DNA of 64,000 nt from Kiritimatiellales bacterium (GTDB lineage: Bacteria; Verrucomicrobiota; Kiritimatiellia; Kiritimatiellales; Tichowtungiaceae), in NCBI GenBank assembly GCA_041656295.1, contig JBBADV010000007.1, positions 70,935-134,934 of the forward strand, in the 5' to 3' direction. Both the position numbers and the translations under genes were made by a program. Of the stretch, positions 40,210-48,002 are shown piece after piece (positions within the stretch are counted from its first letter, which is position 1; each line of letters begins with the position of its first letter). The notes below the pieces were generated by a model. The model did no database searches. It worked only from the letters and a program-made list of their open reading frames with translations, and was not told the DNA's origin.

Positions 40210-40845
40210 TTGGGACAGAAAGTAAATCCAATTGGACTCCGTATCGCGGTGAATAAAAACTGGCGTTCACGCTGGTTCGCCGGGAAAAAGGAGTTTGCTG
40301 ATCTGCTTCAGGAGGATATCAAAATTCGTGAAGCTGTAGGGAAGCGTCTGAAGGATGCAGCGATTTCCGGTATTTTTATCGAACGTTATGCCAACCGCGT
40401 CCGCGTGACGATCCGCACTGCCCGTCCGGGACTGGTGATCGGCCGCAAGGGCGAAGACATTGAGCGGCTGCGCGAGTCGCTTGGTAAAATGACGAAAAAA
40501 GAGGTGTACATCGAAATCGATGAAGTGAAAACTCCCGATCTGGATGCCAAACTGGTTGCAGAAAATATTGCACTGCAGCTTGAGCGCCGTGTGTCATTCC
40601 GCCGTGCAATGAAGCGCGCCATTCAAATGGCAATGGAAAACGGAGCAGATGGAATTAAAGTGATGGCTTCCGGCCGTCTGGGCGGTGCTGAGCTGTCCCG
40701 TACGGAAAGCTACAAAGAAGGTAAAATCCCGTTACATACACTGCGTGCAAATATCGACTACGGCACTGCTGAAGCCGATACTGTTGCTGGAAAAATCGGG
40801 ATCAAAGTGTGGATTTGTAAGAAGGCCGAAAAGGCGGAAGCGTAG
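40210..40845 (+). CDS. rpsC: Ribosomal protein uS3
   Basis: 211 residues starting with a TTG codon at 40210, preceded by AAAGGGA; the product begins MGQKVNPIGLRIAVNKNWRS, which fixes this start. KH domain motif GLVIGRKGEDIERLR, C-terminal MASGRLGGAELSRTE and DYGTAEADT. Forms the mRNA entry channel. The rare start codon could temper its expression. Confidence 0.97.
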   Translation: MGQKVNPIGLRIAVNKNWRSRWFAGKKEFADLLQEDIKIREAVGKRLKDAAISGIFIERYANRVRVTIRTARPGLVIGRKGEDIERLRESLGKMTKKEVYIEIDEVKTPDLDAKLVAENIALQLERRVSFRRAMKRAIQMAMENGADGIKVMASGRLGGAELSRTESYKEGKIPLHTLRANIDYGTAEADTVAGKIGIKVWICKKAEKAEA

Positions 40846-40857
40846 GAGTATTGAACA

Positions 40858-41277
40858 ATGCCTTTAATGCCAAAACGTGTTAAATTTCGCAAAGTCCAGA
40901 AGGGCTCGCGCCGGGGCCTTTCCACCGCCGGCACAACGCTGGCGTTTGGAGAGTTCGGCCTGCAGGCACTGGAGCGCGCCTGGATTACTAATATCCAGAT
41001 TGAGGCGTGCCGTGTGGCAATTAACCGCAGCCTGAAACGTCGCGGTAAACTGTGGATTCGCATTTTTCCTGATAAACCGTACAGTAAAAAACCGCTTGAG
41101 GTTCGTATGGGTAAAGGTAAGGGCGGTGTGGAAGGCTGGGTTTCGGTTGTGAAACCGGGACGTATGCTGTTCGAGCTCGACGGTATCACAGAAGCGCAGG
41201 CGCGTGTTGCAATGCGTTTGGCCGCTACCAAACTACCGATTCGCGTACGGTTTGTTTCGCGTCATGCAACTGTTTAA
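40858..41277 (+). CDS. rplP: Ribosomal protein uL16
   Basis: 139 residues. MPLMPKRVKFRKVQKG, LAFGEFGLQALERAWIT, RMGKGKGGVEGWVSVVKPG. Binds near the peptidyl-transferase centre. 12 nt after rpsC. Confidence 0.98.
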   Translation: MPLMPKRVKFRKVQKGSRRGLSTAGTTLAFGEFGLQALERAWITNIQIEACRVAINRSLKRRGKLWIRIFPDKPYSKKPLEVRMGKGKGGVEGWVSVVKPGRMLFELDGITEAQARVAMRLAATKLPIRVRFVSRHATV

Positions 41278-41293
41278 ACGGATATGTTAAGTG

Positions 41294-41494
41294 ATGAAAA
41301 AACTAAAACAACTTAAAGAGCTGTCACCTGCTGAACTGGAGCAGCAGCTTGGCGATGCGAAAAAAGAACTGTTCAAGCTGCGCATGCAGCAGGTGTCCGG
41401 TCAGCTGGAAAATCCGTTGCGGATCCGGACAGTTCGTCGACAGATTGCCCGCATTAGAACAAGTATAAATCAGGCTGTGAAAGGCGAGGGGTAA
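41294..41494 (+). CDS. rpmC: Ribosomal protein uL29
   Basis: 66 residues from the ATG at 41294; a GTG directly before it (41291) is an alternative. Two-helix protein: LKELSPAELEQQLGDAKKE, LFKLRMQQVSGQLENPLRI, then ARIRTSI. Lies at the tunnel exit beside uL23. Confidence 0.95.
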   Translation: MKKLKQLKELSPAELEQQLGDAKKELFKLRMQQVSGQLENPLRIRTVRRQIARIRTSINQAVKGEG

Positions 41495-41497
41495 AAG

Positions 41498-41749
41498 ATG
41501 GAGACAAGAGGTCATCGTAAAGTGCGGGAAGGTCGCGTATGCAGTGCAATGGGGAATAAATCCATCGCTGTACTCATTGAGCGCCGGGTGCGGCATCCGC
41601 TGCTGGGTAAAGAGTTGCGCGTATCAAAGAAGATCCATGCACACGACGAACAGAACGAGGCGAAAGTCGGTGATGTGGTCCGTGTAATGGAAACCCGTCC
41701 GGTCAGCAAACTGAAACGCTGGCGTCTGGTTGAAGTTCTTTCTAAATAA
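41498..41749 (+). CDS. rpsQ: Ribosomal protein uS17
   Basis: 83 residues. REGRVCSAMGNKSIAVLIER, HDEQNEAKVGDVVRVMETRP, VSKLKRWRLVEVL. OB-fold 16S rRNA binder. 3 nt after rpmC. Confidence 0.97.
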   Translation: METRGHRKVREGRVCSAMGNKSIAVLIERRVRHPLLGKELRVSKKIHAHDEQNEAKVGDVVRVMETRPVSKLKRWRLVEVLSK

Positions 41750-41765
41750 TTGAGGCTGGGAAACC

Positions 41766-42131
41766 ATGATTCAGGTACAAAGCAGATTGAGTGTAGCGGA
41801 TAACACGGGCGCCCGCAGCGTGATGTGTATCCGGGTAATGAAGACCAAACGCAGTTATGCGAAGGTCGGTGAAATTATCAAGGTCACAGTAAAAGAAGCC
41901 CAACCCGGCGGCGTCGTTAAAAAAGGTGATGTGGTTGAGGCGGTGATCGTCCGCACGAAAGCGCCGATCCGCCGCAGGGACGGTACAGTGCTGCGTTTCG
42001 ACAGCAACGCAGCAGTGATTATTGATGGTAATAAGAATCCGCGCGGAACCCGTATCTTCGGGCCGGTCGCCCGCGAATTGCGTGACGGCAACTTCATGAA
42101 AGTTGTTTCGCTTGCGCCGGAAGTTCTTTAG
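41766..42131 (+). CDS. rplN: Ribosomal protein uL14
   Basis: 121 residues. MIQVQSRLSVADNTGARSV, VIVRTKAPIRRRDGTVLRF, NPRGTRIFGPVARELRDG. Forms an intersubunit bridge and part of the factor-binding area. Confidence 0.98.
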   Translation: MIQVQSRLSVADNTGARSVMCIRVMKTKRSYAKVGEIIKVTVKEAQPGGVVKKGDVVEAVIVRTKAPIRRRDGTVLRFDSNAAVIIDGNKNPRGTRIFGPVARELRDGNFMKVVSLAPEVL

Positions 42132-42139
42132 GAGTTTTT

Positions 42140-42364
42140 ATGGCAGCAGCACGTATTAAAAAAGGTGATACGGTGGAAGTCATTGCCGGCAACGACAAAG
42201 GCAAAACCGGAAAAGTCCTTCAGGTGATGGCGGGCGGTGAGCGCGCGCTGGTTGAAGGTGTGAATTTTGTGAAAAAGCACATGCGGAAGACTCAGGATAA
42301 TCCGAATGGCGCGATCATTGATAAAGAAGCGCCGCTTCACATATCGAATCTGAAGAAGGCATAA
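42140..42364 (+). CDS. rplX: Ribosomal protein uL24
   Basis: 74 residues, on the short side. KOW motif IKKGDTVEVIAGNDKGKTGK, EGVNFVKKHMR, and AIIDKEAPLHISN. The usual C-terminal extension is missing. Assembly initiator of the 50S subunit. Confidence 0.96.
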   Translation: MAAARIKKGDTVEVIAGNDKGKTGKVLQVMAGGERALVEGVNFVKKHMRKTQDNPNGAIIDKEAPLHISNLKKA

Positions 42365-42397
42365 CGAAGTTTAACTTAATTTGAGGAGCGGGTATCC

Positions 42398-42958
42398 ATG
42401 ATACCGACAATGAAGAAAAAATATCGCGAGGTTGCAGTGCCGGAACTTCAGAAAAAGTTCAGCTATGCAAACCCGATGCAAATCCCGAGACTGTCAAAGA
42501 TTACAATTAATGTATCCGTTGGTATGCAATACGATCGCGATGCATTGCAGGCGGTTCTCGATGATGTAGCGAAACTCAGCGGACAGCGTCCAAGCACGAT
42601 CAAGGCGAAGAGAAGTGTTTCGAATTTTAAACTCCGTGAAGGCGTTTCGCTGGCCGGCAAAGTGACTCTGCGCGGAAACCGGATGTATGAATTTCTCGAT
42701 CGTTTGATTAATATCGCACTTCCGCGTATTCGCGACTTTCGCGGAATTCCGGCAAAATCATTCGATGGGCACGGCAACTATACGCTCGGCGTGAAAGAGC
42801 AGATCATTTTTCCGGAAATTAATCCGGATCATGTCCGTAAAGTACACGGCATGGATGTGACATTTGTTACAACGGCTGAAACCAATGAAGAAGCATATGA
42901 GCTTCTCCGCCTGCTCGGTATGCCGTTTGAAAACAAGAATAAAGGTGGACAGCAATGA
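42398..42958 (+). CDS. rplE: Ribosomal protein uL5
   Basis: 186 residues from the ATG at 42398 with GAGGAG upstream (an ATG at 42410 is possible). PRLSKITINVSVG, VTLRGNRMYEFLDRLINIAL, RDFRGIPAKSFDGHGNYTLG. Binds 5S rRNA. Its stop overlaps the rpsH start by 4 nt: the gene rpsN that normally lies between them is absent. Confidence 0.98.
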   Translation: MIPTMKKKYREVAVPELQKKFSYANPMQIPRLSKITINVSVGMQYDRDALQAVLDDVAKLSGQRPSTIKAKRSVSNFKLREGVSLAGKVTLRGNRMYEFLDRLINIALPRIRDFRGIPAKSFDGHGNYTLGVKEQIIFPEINPDHVRKVHGMDVTFVTTAETNEEAYELLRLLGMPFENKNKGGQQ

Positions 42959-43353
42959 TATTGAGCGATCCGATTTCCGACATGCTCACCCGTATCCGCA
43001 ATGCGAATATGGCGGGGCATAACAAAGTGCAGATACCGCATTCCAGAATGAAGAGCGAGATTGCCCGTATTCTGAAACAGGAAGGTTATATCAAGGATTT
43101 CACAACGGAGAAAGTTGAGGGCAAACCGACGCTGGTTCTGTTTCTTAAATATTCCAATGATTTGAAGCCGGTGATTCAGGGCTTGCGCCGCGTGAGCCGC
43201 CCGAGCTGCCGGCACTATGTAACGTCCAGCAGCATTCCGCGCGTTCTTGGCGGAATCGGTTTGGCCATTTTGAGTACATCCTCCGGCATCCTCTCTGATA
43301 CAGAAGCGCGCAAAGTGCGCGTCGGCGGCGAAGTACTCTGTTATATTTGGTAA
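42955..43353 (+). CDS. rpsH: Ribosomal protein uS8
   Basis: 132 residues. SDPISDMLTRIRNANMAGH, RILKQEGYIKDF, and the end LSTSSGILSDTEARKVRVGG. 16S rRNA binder and regulator of spc operons. It starts inside the rplE stop (ATGA). Confidence 0.98.
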   Translation: MILSDPISDMLTRIRNANMAGHNKVQIPHSRMKSEIARILKQEGYIKDFTTEKVEGKPTLVLFLKYSNDLKPVIQGLRRVSRPSCRHYVTSSSIPRVLGGIGLAILSTSSGILSDTEARKVRVGGEVLCYIW

Positions 43354-43376
43354 TTTTTGAAATTGAGGTTGTAACC

Positions 43377-43913
43377 ATGTCAAGAATAGGAAAACAGCCG
43401 GTGACGATTCCATCCGGGGTGGATGTATCCGTCAACGGGAATACAGTCACCGTGAAAGGTCTGAAAGGAGAAAGCTCCTGGGAAATTCCGGCGTTGCTTA
43501 CGGTTAAAGTGGACGGCGGCGAGGTGCTGGTCCGCCGGAACGATGAAAGTAAAGAAGCCCGCGCCCTGCACGGAACCATCCGCAATATCATCCGCAATAT
43601 GGTAGTCGGGGTGCAGGACGGTTATGAAAAAGAGCTGGAAATTCAGGGGGTCGGTTACAAAGCGGTATTGCAGGGCAGAATGCTCGTTCTCTCCCTTGGT
43701 TATTCACACGAAATCAACTATGAAATCCCGGAAGGTGTCTCCGTGACGCTGAACGGGGCTACCGAAATCAAAATTGCAGGGCACGAAAAAGCTCTGGTCG
43801 GACAGGTCGCCGCGCGCATCCGTGCATTTGCGCCCGCTGAGCCCTATAAAGGCAAGGGCGTGCGTTATAAAGGCGAACAGGTGCGGCGTAAAGAAGGTAA
43901 GGCAGTGGCTTAA
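43377..43913 (+). CDS. rplF: Ribosomal protein uL6
   Basis: 178 residues from the ATG at 43377 (MSRIGKQPVTIPSGVDVSV). Two duplicated domains, ending AFAPAEPYKGKGVRYKGE. Lies near the sarcin-ricin loop. 2 nt before rplR. Confidence 0.97.
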   Translation: MSRIGKQPVTIPSGVDVSVNGNTVTVKGLKGESSWEIPALLTVKVDGGEVLVRRNDESKEARALHGTIRNIIRNMVVGVQDGYEKELEIQGVGYKAVLQGRMLVLSLGYSHEINYEIPEGVSVTLNGATEIKIAGHEKALVGQVAARIRAFAPAEPYKGKGVRYKGEQVRRKEGKAVA

Positions 43914-43915
43914 TC

Positions 43916-44257
43916 ATGAAGGTCAAAAGCAAAGCAGATTATCGCAAGCGCAGACATTTCCGTCTGCGGAACAAAATTCGTGGAACAGCCGAATGCCCTC
44001 GCATGGCGGTTTACGTTTCCAACCGTTATATTTATGTGCAGCTCATCGACGACGACGCGCAGAAAACACTCTGTTCTGTTTCGTCGCTCGGCGGGACATG
44101 CACCATCGCAGCGGCGAAAGAGCTCGGCACCAAAGCAGCCGAAGCCGCTAAAGGGCAGAACATCCGTCGTGTGGTTTTCGACCGCGGCGGGTTTGCTTAC
44201 GGTGCCCGTTTGCGTGCACTGGCCGATAGCGCCCGCGAAGCCGGAATCCAATTTTAA
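43916..44257 (+). CDS. rplR: Ribosomal protein uL18
   Basis: 113 residues. KSKADYRKRRHFRLRNKIRG, RMAVYVSNRYIYVQLIDDD, FDRGGFAYGARLRALADSAR. 5S rRNA binder. Confidence 0.97.
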   Translation: MKVKSKADYRKRRHFRLRNKIRGTAECPRMAVYVSNRYIYVQLIDDDAQKTLCSVSSLGGTCTIAAAKELGTKAAEAAKGQNIRRVVFDRGGFAYGARLRALADSAREAGIQF

Positions 44258-44279
44258 ACTTTATTAAAGGAGTTTCGCA

Positions 44280-44771
44280 GTGACGGACAAAAAGGCAGAT
44301 AAAGAAAACAAAAAACCCGAACTGGAAGAACGCGTGGTGCACATCAACCGCAACTCGAAAGTGGTCAAGGGCGGGCGCCGCTTCAGCTTCGGCGCACTGG
44401 TGGTTGTTGGCGATGGTACAGGACGTGTCGGATACGGCCTCGGCAAAGCGAATGAAGTTTCGGATGCCATCCGTAAAGCGGGTGAAACAGCGAAACGCGC
44501 GATGAAACCGATCGTCATGCGGGGCACAACGATTCCTCATGAAACGATTGGCAGCTTTGGCGGCGCAGAGGTTCTCCTGCGCCCGGCGGCGGAAGGTACC
44601 GGTGTTATTGCCGGCGGTTCCTGCCGTGCCGTGCTTGAGCTCGCCGGCGTGCGCGACGTCCTTGCCAAATCGCTTGGCAGCAGCAATAAATTGAACGTAA
44701 CCAAAGCCACGATGGCGGCACTTGCCTCTCTGCGTTCGCGCGAAGATGCAATGGCAGCACGCGGCAAATAA
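44280..44771 (+). CDS. rpsE: Ribosomal protein uS5
   Basis: 163 residues from a GTG at 44280 with AAAGGAG upstream. VVKGGRRFSFGALVVVGDG, GYGLGKANEVSDAIRKA, IGSFGGAEVLLRPAAEGTG. The N-terminus is lysine/glutamate-rich. rpmD (uL30), which normally follows, is not present in the 16-nt gap before rplO. Confidence 0.97.
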   Translation: MTDKKADKENKKPELEERVVHINRNSKVVKGGRRFSFGALVVVGDGTGRVGYGLGKANEVSDAIRKAGETAKRAMKPIVMRGTTIPHETIGSFGGAEVLLRPAAEGTGVIAGGSCRAVLELAGVRDVLAKSLGSSNKLNVTKATMAALASLRSREDAMAARGK

Positions 44772-44787
44772 CATAGAGGTTTTTGAA

Positions 44788-45237
44788 ATGGAACTGCATT
44801 CATTACAGCCGGTCGAAGGTTCAAGCCGTCGCAAGATGCGTGTCGGCCGTGGTCGTGCGTCCGGCAAAGGCAAAACCGCCGGCCGCGGACATAAAGGGCA
44901 GTATGCCCGTTCGGGGCATAAACACAAACCGCTGTTTGAAGGCGGTCAGATGCCGATGTCCCGCCGCATCCCGAAACGCGGATTTAAAAATATAAACCGC
45001 AAAGAGTTTGCCGCTGTGAATATTGCAACGCTGGATGCATTTGATAACGGTACGGAAGTCACGATGGATCTGCTGCGTCAGGCCGGTATGGTCAAGGGCG
45101 TATGGGACGGTGTGAAAATCCTGGGTAATGGTGAGCTGACTAAAAAACTTACGGTGAAAGCCAGCGCATTCAGTGCCGCAGCCAAAGAAAAGATCGAGGC
45201 GGCGGGCGGCAGTGTTGAAACAATTCAAAAGAGTTAA
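44788..45237 (+). CDS. rplO: Ribosomal protein uL15
   Basis: 149 residues from the ATG at 44788. Basic N-terminus with GRGRASGKGKTAGRGHKGQ, then FEGGQMPMSRRIPKRGFKN. The C-terminal globular domain is normal. Scaffold protein of the 50S subunit. Confidence 0.97.
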   Translation: MELHSLQPVEGSSRRKMRVGRGRASGKGKTAGRGHKGQYARSGHKHKPLFEGGQMPMSRRIPKRGFKNINRKEFAAVNIATLDAFDNGTEVTMDLLRQAGMVKGVWDGVKILGNGELTKKLTVKASAFSAAAKEKIEAAGGSVETIQKS

Positions 45238-45255
45238 CTTCGGGACGGGATATCC

Positions 45256-46593
45256 ATGCTTTCCGCTTTTGTAAACAGCTTTAAGATCCAGGAACTGCGC
45301 CAGCGGATTCTTTTTACGTTTGGCGTCATTTTTCTCTGCCGGCTCCTTTCTAACATTCCGCTGGTAGGAATTGACTTCGGGTTGATGTCCAATTGGCTCG
45401 AACAGCAGACATCTACCGGCGGACTGATGGATCTGTTAAATCTGTTCAGTGGAGGCGCGCTGGAAAACTGTGCGGTCGGTGCGCTCGGCATTATGCCGTA
45501 CATCAGTGCTTCTATCATTATGCAGATTATGGGGCAGGTCATTCCAACGCTCAGCAAACTGATGCGCGAAGGCGAAGCCGGCCGTGCAAAAATCACGCAG
45601 TACACCCGTTATCTCACCGTATTCATTTGTATCATCCAGGGCTTCATGCTCGCTCGCGGACTTGAAAGCGGGCGGATCGGCTTCCCGCCCTCATTGGTGC
45701 AGATTCCCGGGATCGGATTCGCTTTGTTAACGACGATGGAACTGCTGGTGGGAACACTGCTGATGATGTGGCTTGGCGAACAGATCACCGAGCGCGGAAT
45801 CGGTAACGGTGTTTCCATGATCATTACAATTAATATCGTCAGCCGGATGCCGGCGGCGGTATCGGCGATGATTGCACTCTTCCGCCCGATTGACGGTGTT
45901 GCCCGTTTTTCGCCGTTCATGGCCGCTGCACTGCTGATCATGTTTCTTGTGGTAATCGCCGCTGTCATTGCTGTTACACAGGCACAGCAGAAAATTCCGG
46001 TGCAGTACGCCAAGCGCGTTGTCGGCCGCAAAGTATACGGCGGACAGCACACCTTTATGCCGCTGCGCGTAAACTATGCAGGTGTAATGCCCATTATTTT
46101 TGCCCAGGCGATTCTCATGTTCCCGGCGATGATTTTTAATGCACTGCCCGGCACTTTCTTCAAATCGTGGGCCGCTGCATTCAACAGCGGAACCGGCCTG
46201 TATATGACGCTCTTTGGTCTGATGATTTTCTTTTTCTCCTTTTTCTGGGTCTCAATGATGTTTAATCCGGTGCAGATCGCTGACGACATGAAAAAACATG
46301 GCGGTTACATCCCCGGCATCCGTCCCGGAAAATCCACCGCAGAATTTCTTGATAAAACCATGACGCGTATCACGCTTGCCGGCGCACTCTTCCTCACTAT
46401 TATCGCTGTGCTGCCGACAGTTATCAGCACTCGCCTTAATATTCCGTTCCTGATAGCATCGTTCTTTGGCGGGACCAGCTTGCTGATTATTGTCGGCGTT
46501 ATGCTCGACACCATGCGTCAGATTGAATCGCAACTGCTGATGCGCCACTACGACGGCTTCCTGAAAAAAGGGAAACTCAGATCCAGAAAGTAG
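45256..46593 (+). CDS. secY: Preprotein translocase subunit SecY
   Basis: 445 residues, ten predicted membrane helices. Family signatures: GIMPYISASIIMQIM, LMREGEAGRAKITQYTRYLT, GNGVSMIITINIV, KKHGGYIPGIRPGKSTAEFL. Channel of the Sec translocon with SecE. Position between rplO and adk is standard. Confidence 0.98.
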   Translation: MLSAFVNSFKIQELRQRILFTFGVIFLCRLLSNIPLVGIDFGLMSNWLEQQTSTGGLMDLLNLFSGGALENCAVGALGIMPYISASIIMQIMGQVIPTLSKLMREGEAGRAKITQYTRYLTVFICIIQGFMLARGLESGRIGFPPSLVQIPGIGFALLTTMELLVGTLLMMWLGEQITERGIGNGVSMIITINIVSRMPAAVSAMIALFRPIDGVARFSPFMAAALLIMFLVVIAAVIAVTQAQQKIPVQYAKRVVGRKVYGGQHTFMPLRVNYAGVMPIIFAQAILMFPAMIFNALPGTFFKSWAAAFNSGTGLYMTLFGLMIFFFSFFWVSMMFNPVQIADDMKKHGGYIPGIRPGKSTAEFLDKTMTRITLAGALFLTIIAVLPTVISTRLNIPFLIASFFGGTSLLIIVGVMLDTMRQIESQLLMRHYDGFLKKGKLRSRK

Positions 46594-46600
46594 GGCGGAG

Positions 46601-47257
46601 ATGAAAGCGATCATTCTGCTTGGCGGTCCCGGCGCCGGAAAGGGAACGCTGGCTGAAATCATCAAAAAAAAATCCGGTTTCCTTCATGTTTCCACCGGTG
46701 AAATCCTGCGCGCAGCTATCCGCAATCAAACGCCGGTTGGACTTAAAGTTAAAGTGTTTATTGATCGCGGTGAGCTTGTGCCTGATGAAATTGTTCTTGA
46801 AATCATTAAGGAGCTCATTGCCGCCCGGCCGGCGAGTGCGCGGTTTATGTTTGACGGTTTCCCGCGCACCGTTGTACAGGCCGAGGGCCTCGAACAACTG
46901 TTTGCTGAAAACAATGGAACACTGCTGCATGTTTTTCAGCTCGATCTTGATCACGAAACTCTGCTCCGGCGCTTGACCGGCCGGCGTGTCTGCCGTTCCT
47001 GCGGCGCGCTGTTTCACATCGACAATAAGCCGCCGCAAAAAGAAGGCCTCTGCGATTTCGATAACGGTGAGCTTTATCAACGTTCCGACGACAGCGAAGA
47101 AACCATTTTAAACCGTCTTGACGTCTACGAAAAACAAACCGCACCGCTCGTCGGCTTTTACCGGCAGCGCGGACTTCTCAGGAAAATCAATGCTTCCGAA
47201 ACCCCGGAACAAGTAACCGCCACAGTTCTCAGCTTTCTTAATCGGACATTCAAATGA
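46601..47257 (+). CDS. adk: Adenylate kinase
   Basis: 218 residues. P-loop LLGGPGAGKGTLAEII, GFPRTVVQAEGLE. The lid domain carries a likely zinc site with Cys-x2-Cys (CRSCGALF), a further Cys (GLCDFD) and Asp. It interconverts ATP + AMP with 2 ADP. Its stop overlaps the map start by 4 nt. Confidence 0.97.
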   Translation: MKAIILLGGPGAGKGTLAEIIKKKSGFLHVSTGEILRAAIRNQTPVGLKVKVFIDRGELVPDEIVLEIIKELIAARPASARFMFDGFPRTVVQAEGLEQLFAENNGTLLHVFQLDLDHETLLRRLTGRRVCRSCGALFHIDNKPPQKEGLCDFDNGELYQRSDDSEETILNRLDVYEKQTAPLVGFYRQRGLLRKINASETPEQVTATVLSFLNRTFK

Positions 47258-48000
47258 TCATTCTCAAAACGCCGGCAGAAATTGAAGCAATGCGCCGCGT
47301 TAACCGGATGACGGCCCGGGTCCGCGATGCGCTTGCCGCTATGGTGCGTCCCGGTATCACCACGGGAGAGCTTGGTGACGCCGCGTTTCAACTGATTCGC
47401 GAATCCGGCGGCACCAGCGCATTTTACGGCTATCACGGTTATCCCGGTTCCATTTGTGTCTCCATTAATGATGAGGTTGTACACGGAATCCCGGGACCGC
47501 GCGTCATCCGCGAAGGCGATATTGTCAGCATCGATGTGGGAATCGCTTTCGAAGGATTTATCGGCGACACCGCAGTCACCGTTCCTGCCGGCGCAATCAG
47601 CGCTGAAAATAAAAGACTGCTCGAAACTACACAGCTGGCATTAAGTGCCGGCATTGAGCAGGCGGTGGAAGGCAACCGGCTTGGCGATATTTCATACGCC
47701 ATTCAAAGCGCGGTTGAAGCCGCCGGTTTTTCAGTTGTCCGGCAGTTTATAGGCCACGGTATTGGACGCAACATGCACGAAGATCCGCAAATTCCTAACT
47801 ACGGTAAAGGGGGTCGCGGACCGAAACTCAAAGCCGGAATGACGCTTGCCATCGAGCCGATGGTCAACATCGGCGGACCAAAAGTTCAGCTGCTCGAAGA
47901 TGAATGGACTGCGGTGACTAAAGACGGTTCATATTCCGCTCATTTCGAACACACCGTTGCTGTCGGCAAAACGCACGCCGATATTCTTTCTTTACCGTAA
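47254..48000 (+). CDS. map: Methionine aminopeptidase, type I
   Basis: 248 residues. Metal ligands in SIDVGIAFEGFIGDTAVTV (two Asp), the His of IGHGIGRNMHEDP, Glu of AIEPMVNIG and Glu of FEHTVAVG. Removes the start methionine from new proteins. It is the last gene of the block: the expected infA, rpmJ and alpha-operon genes do not follow, and only 2 nt separate it from the convergent rnr stop. Confidence 0.97.
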   Translation: MIILKTPAEIEAMRRVNRMTARVRDALAAMVRPGITTGELGDAAFQLIRESGGTSAFYGYHGYPGSICVSINDEVVHGIPGPRVIREGDIVSIDVGIAFEGFIGDTAVTVPAGAISAENKRLLETTQLALSAGIEQAVEGNRLGDISYAIQSAVEAAGFSVVRQFIGHGIGRNMHEDPQIPNYGKGGRGPKLKAGMTLAIEPMVNIGGPKVQLLEDEWTAVTKDGSYSAHFEHTVAVGKTHADILSLP

Positions 48001-48002
48001 AT

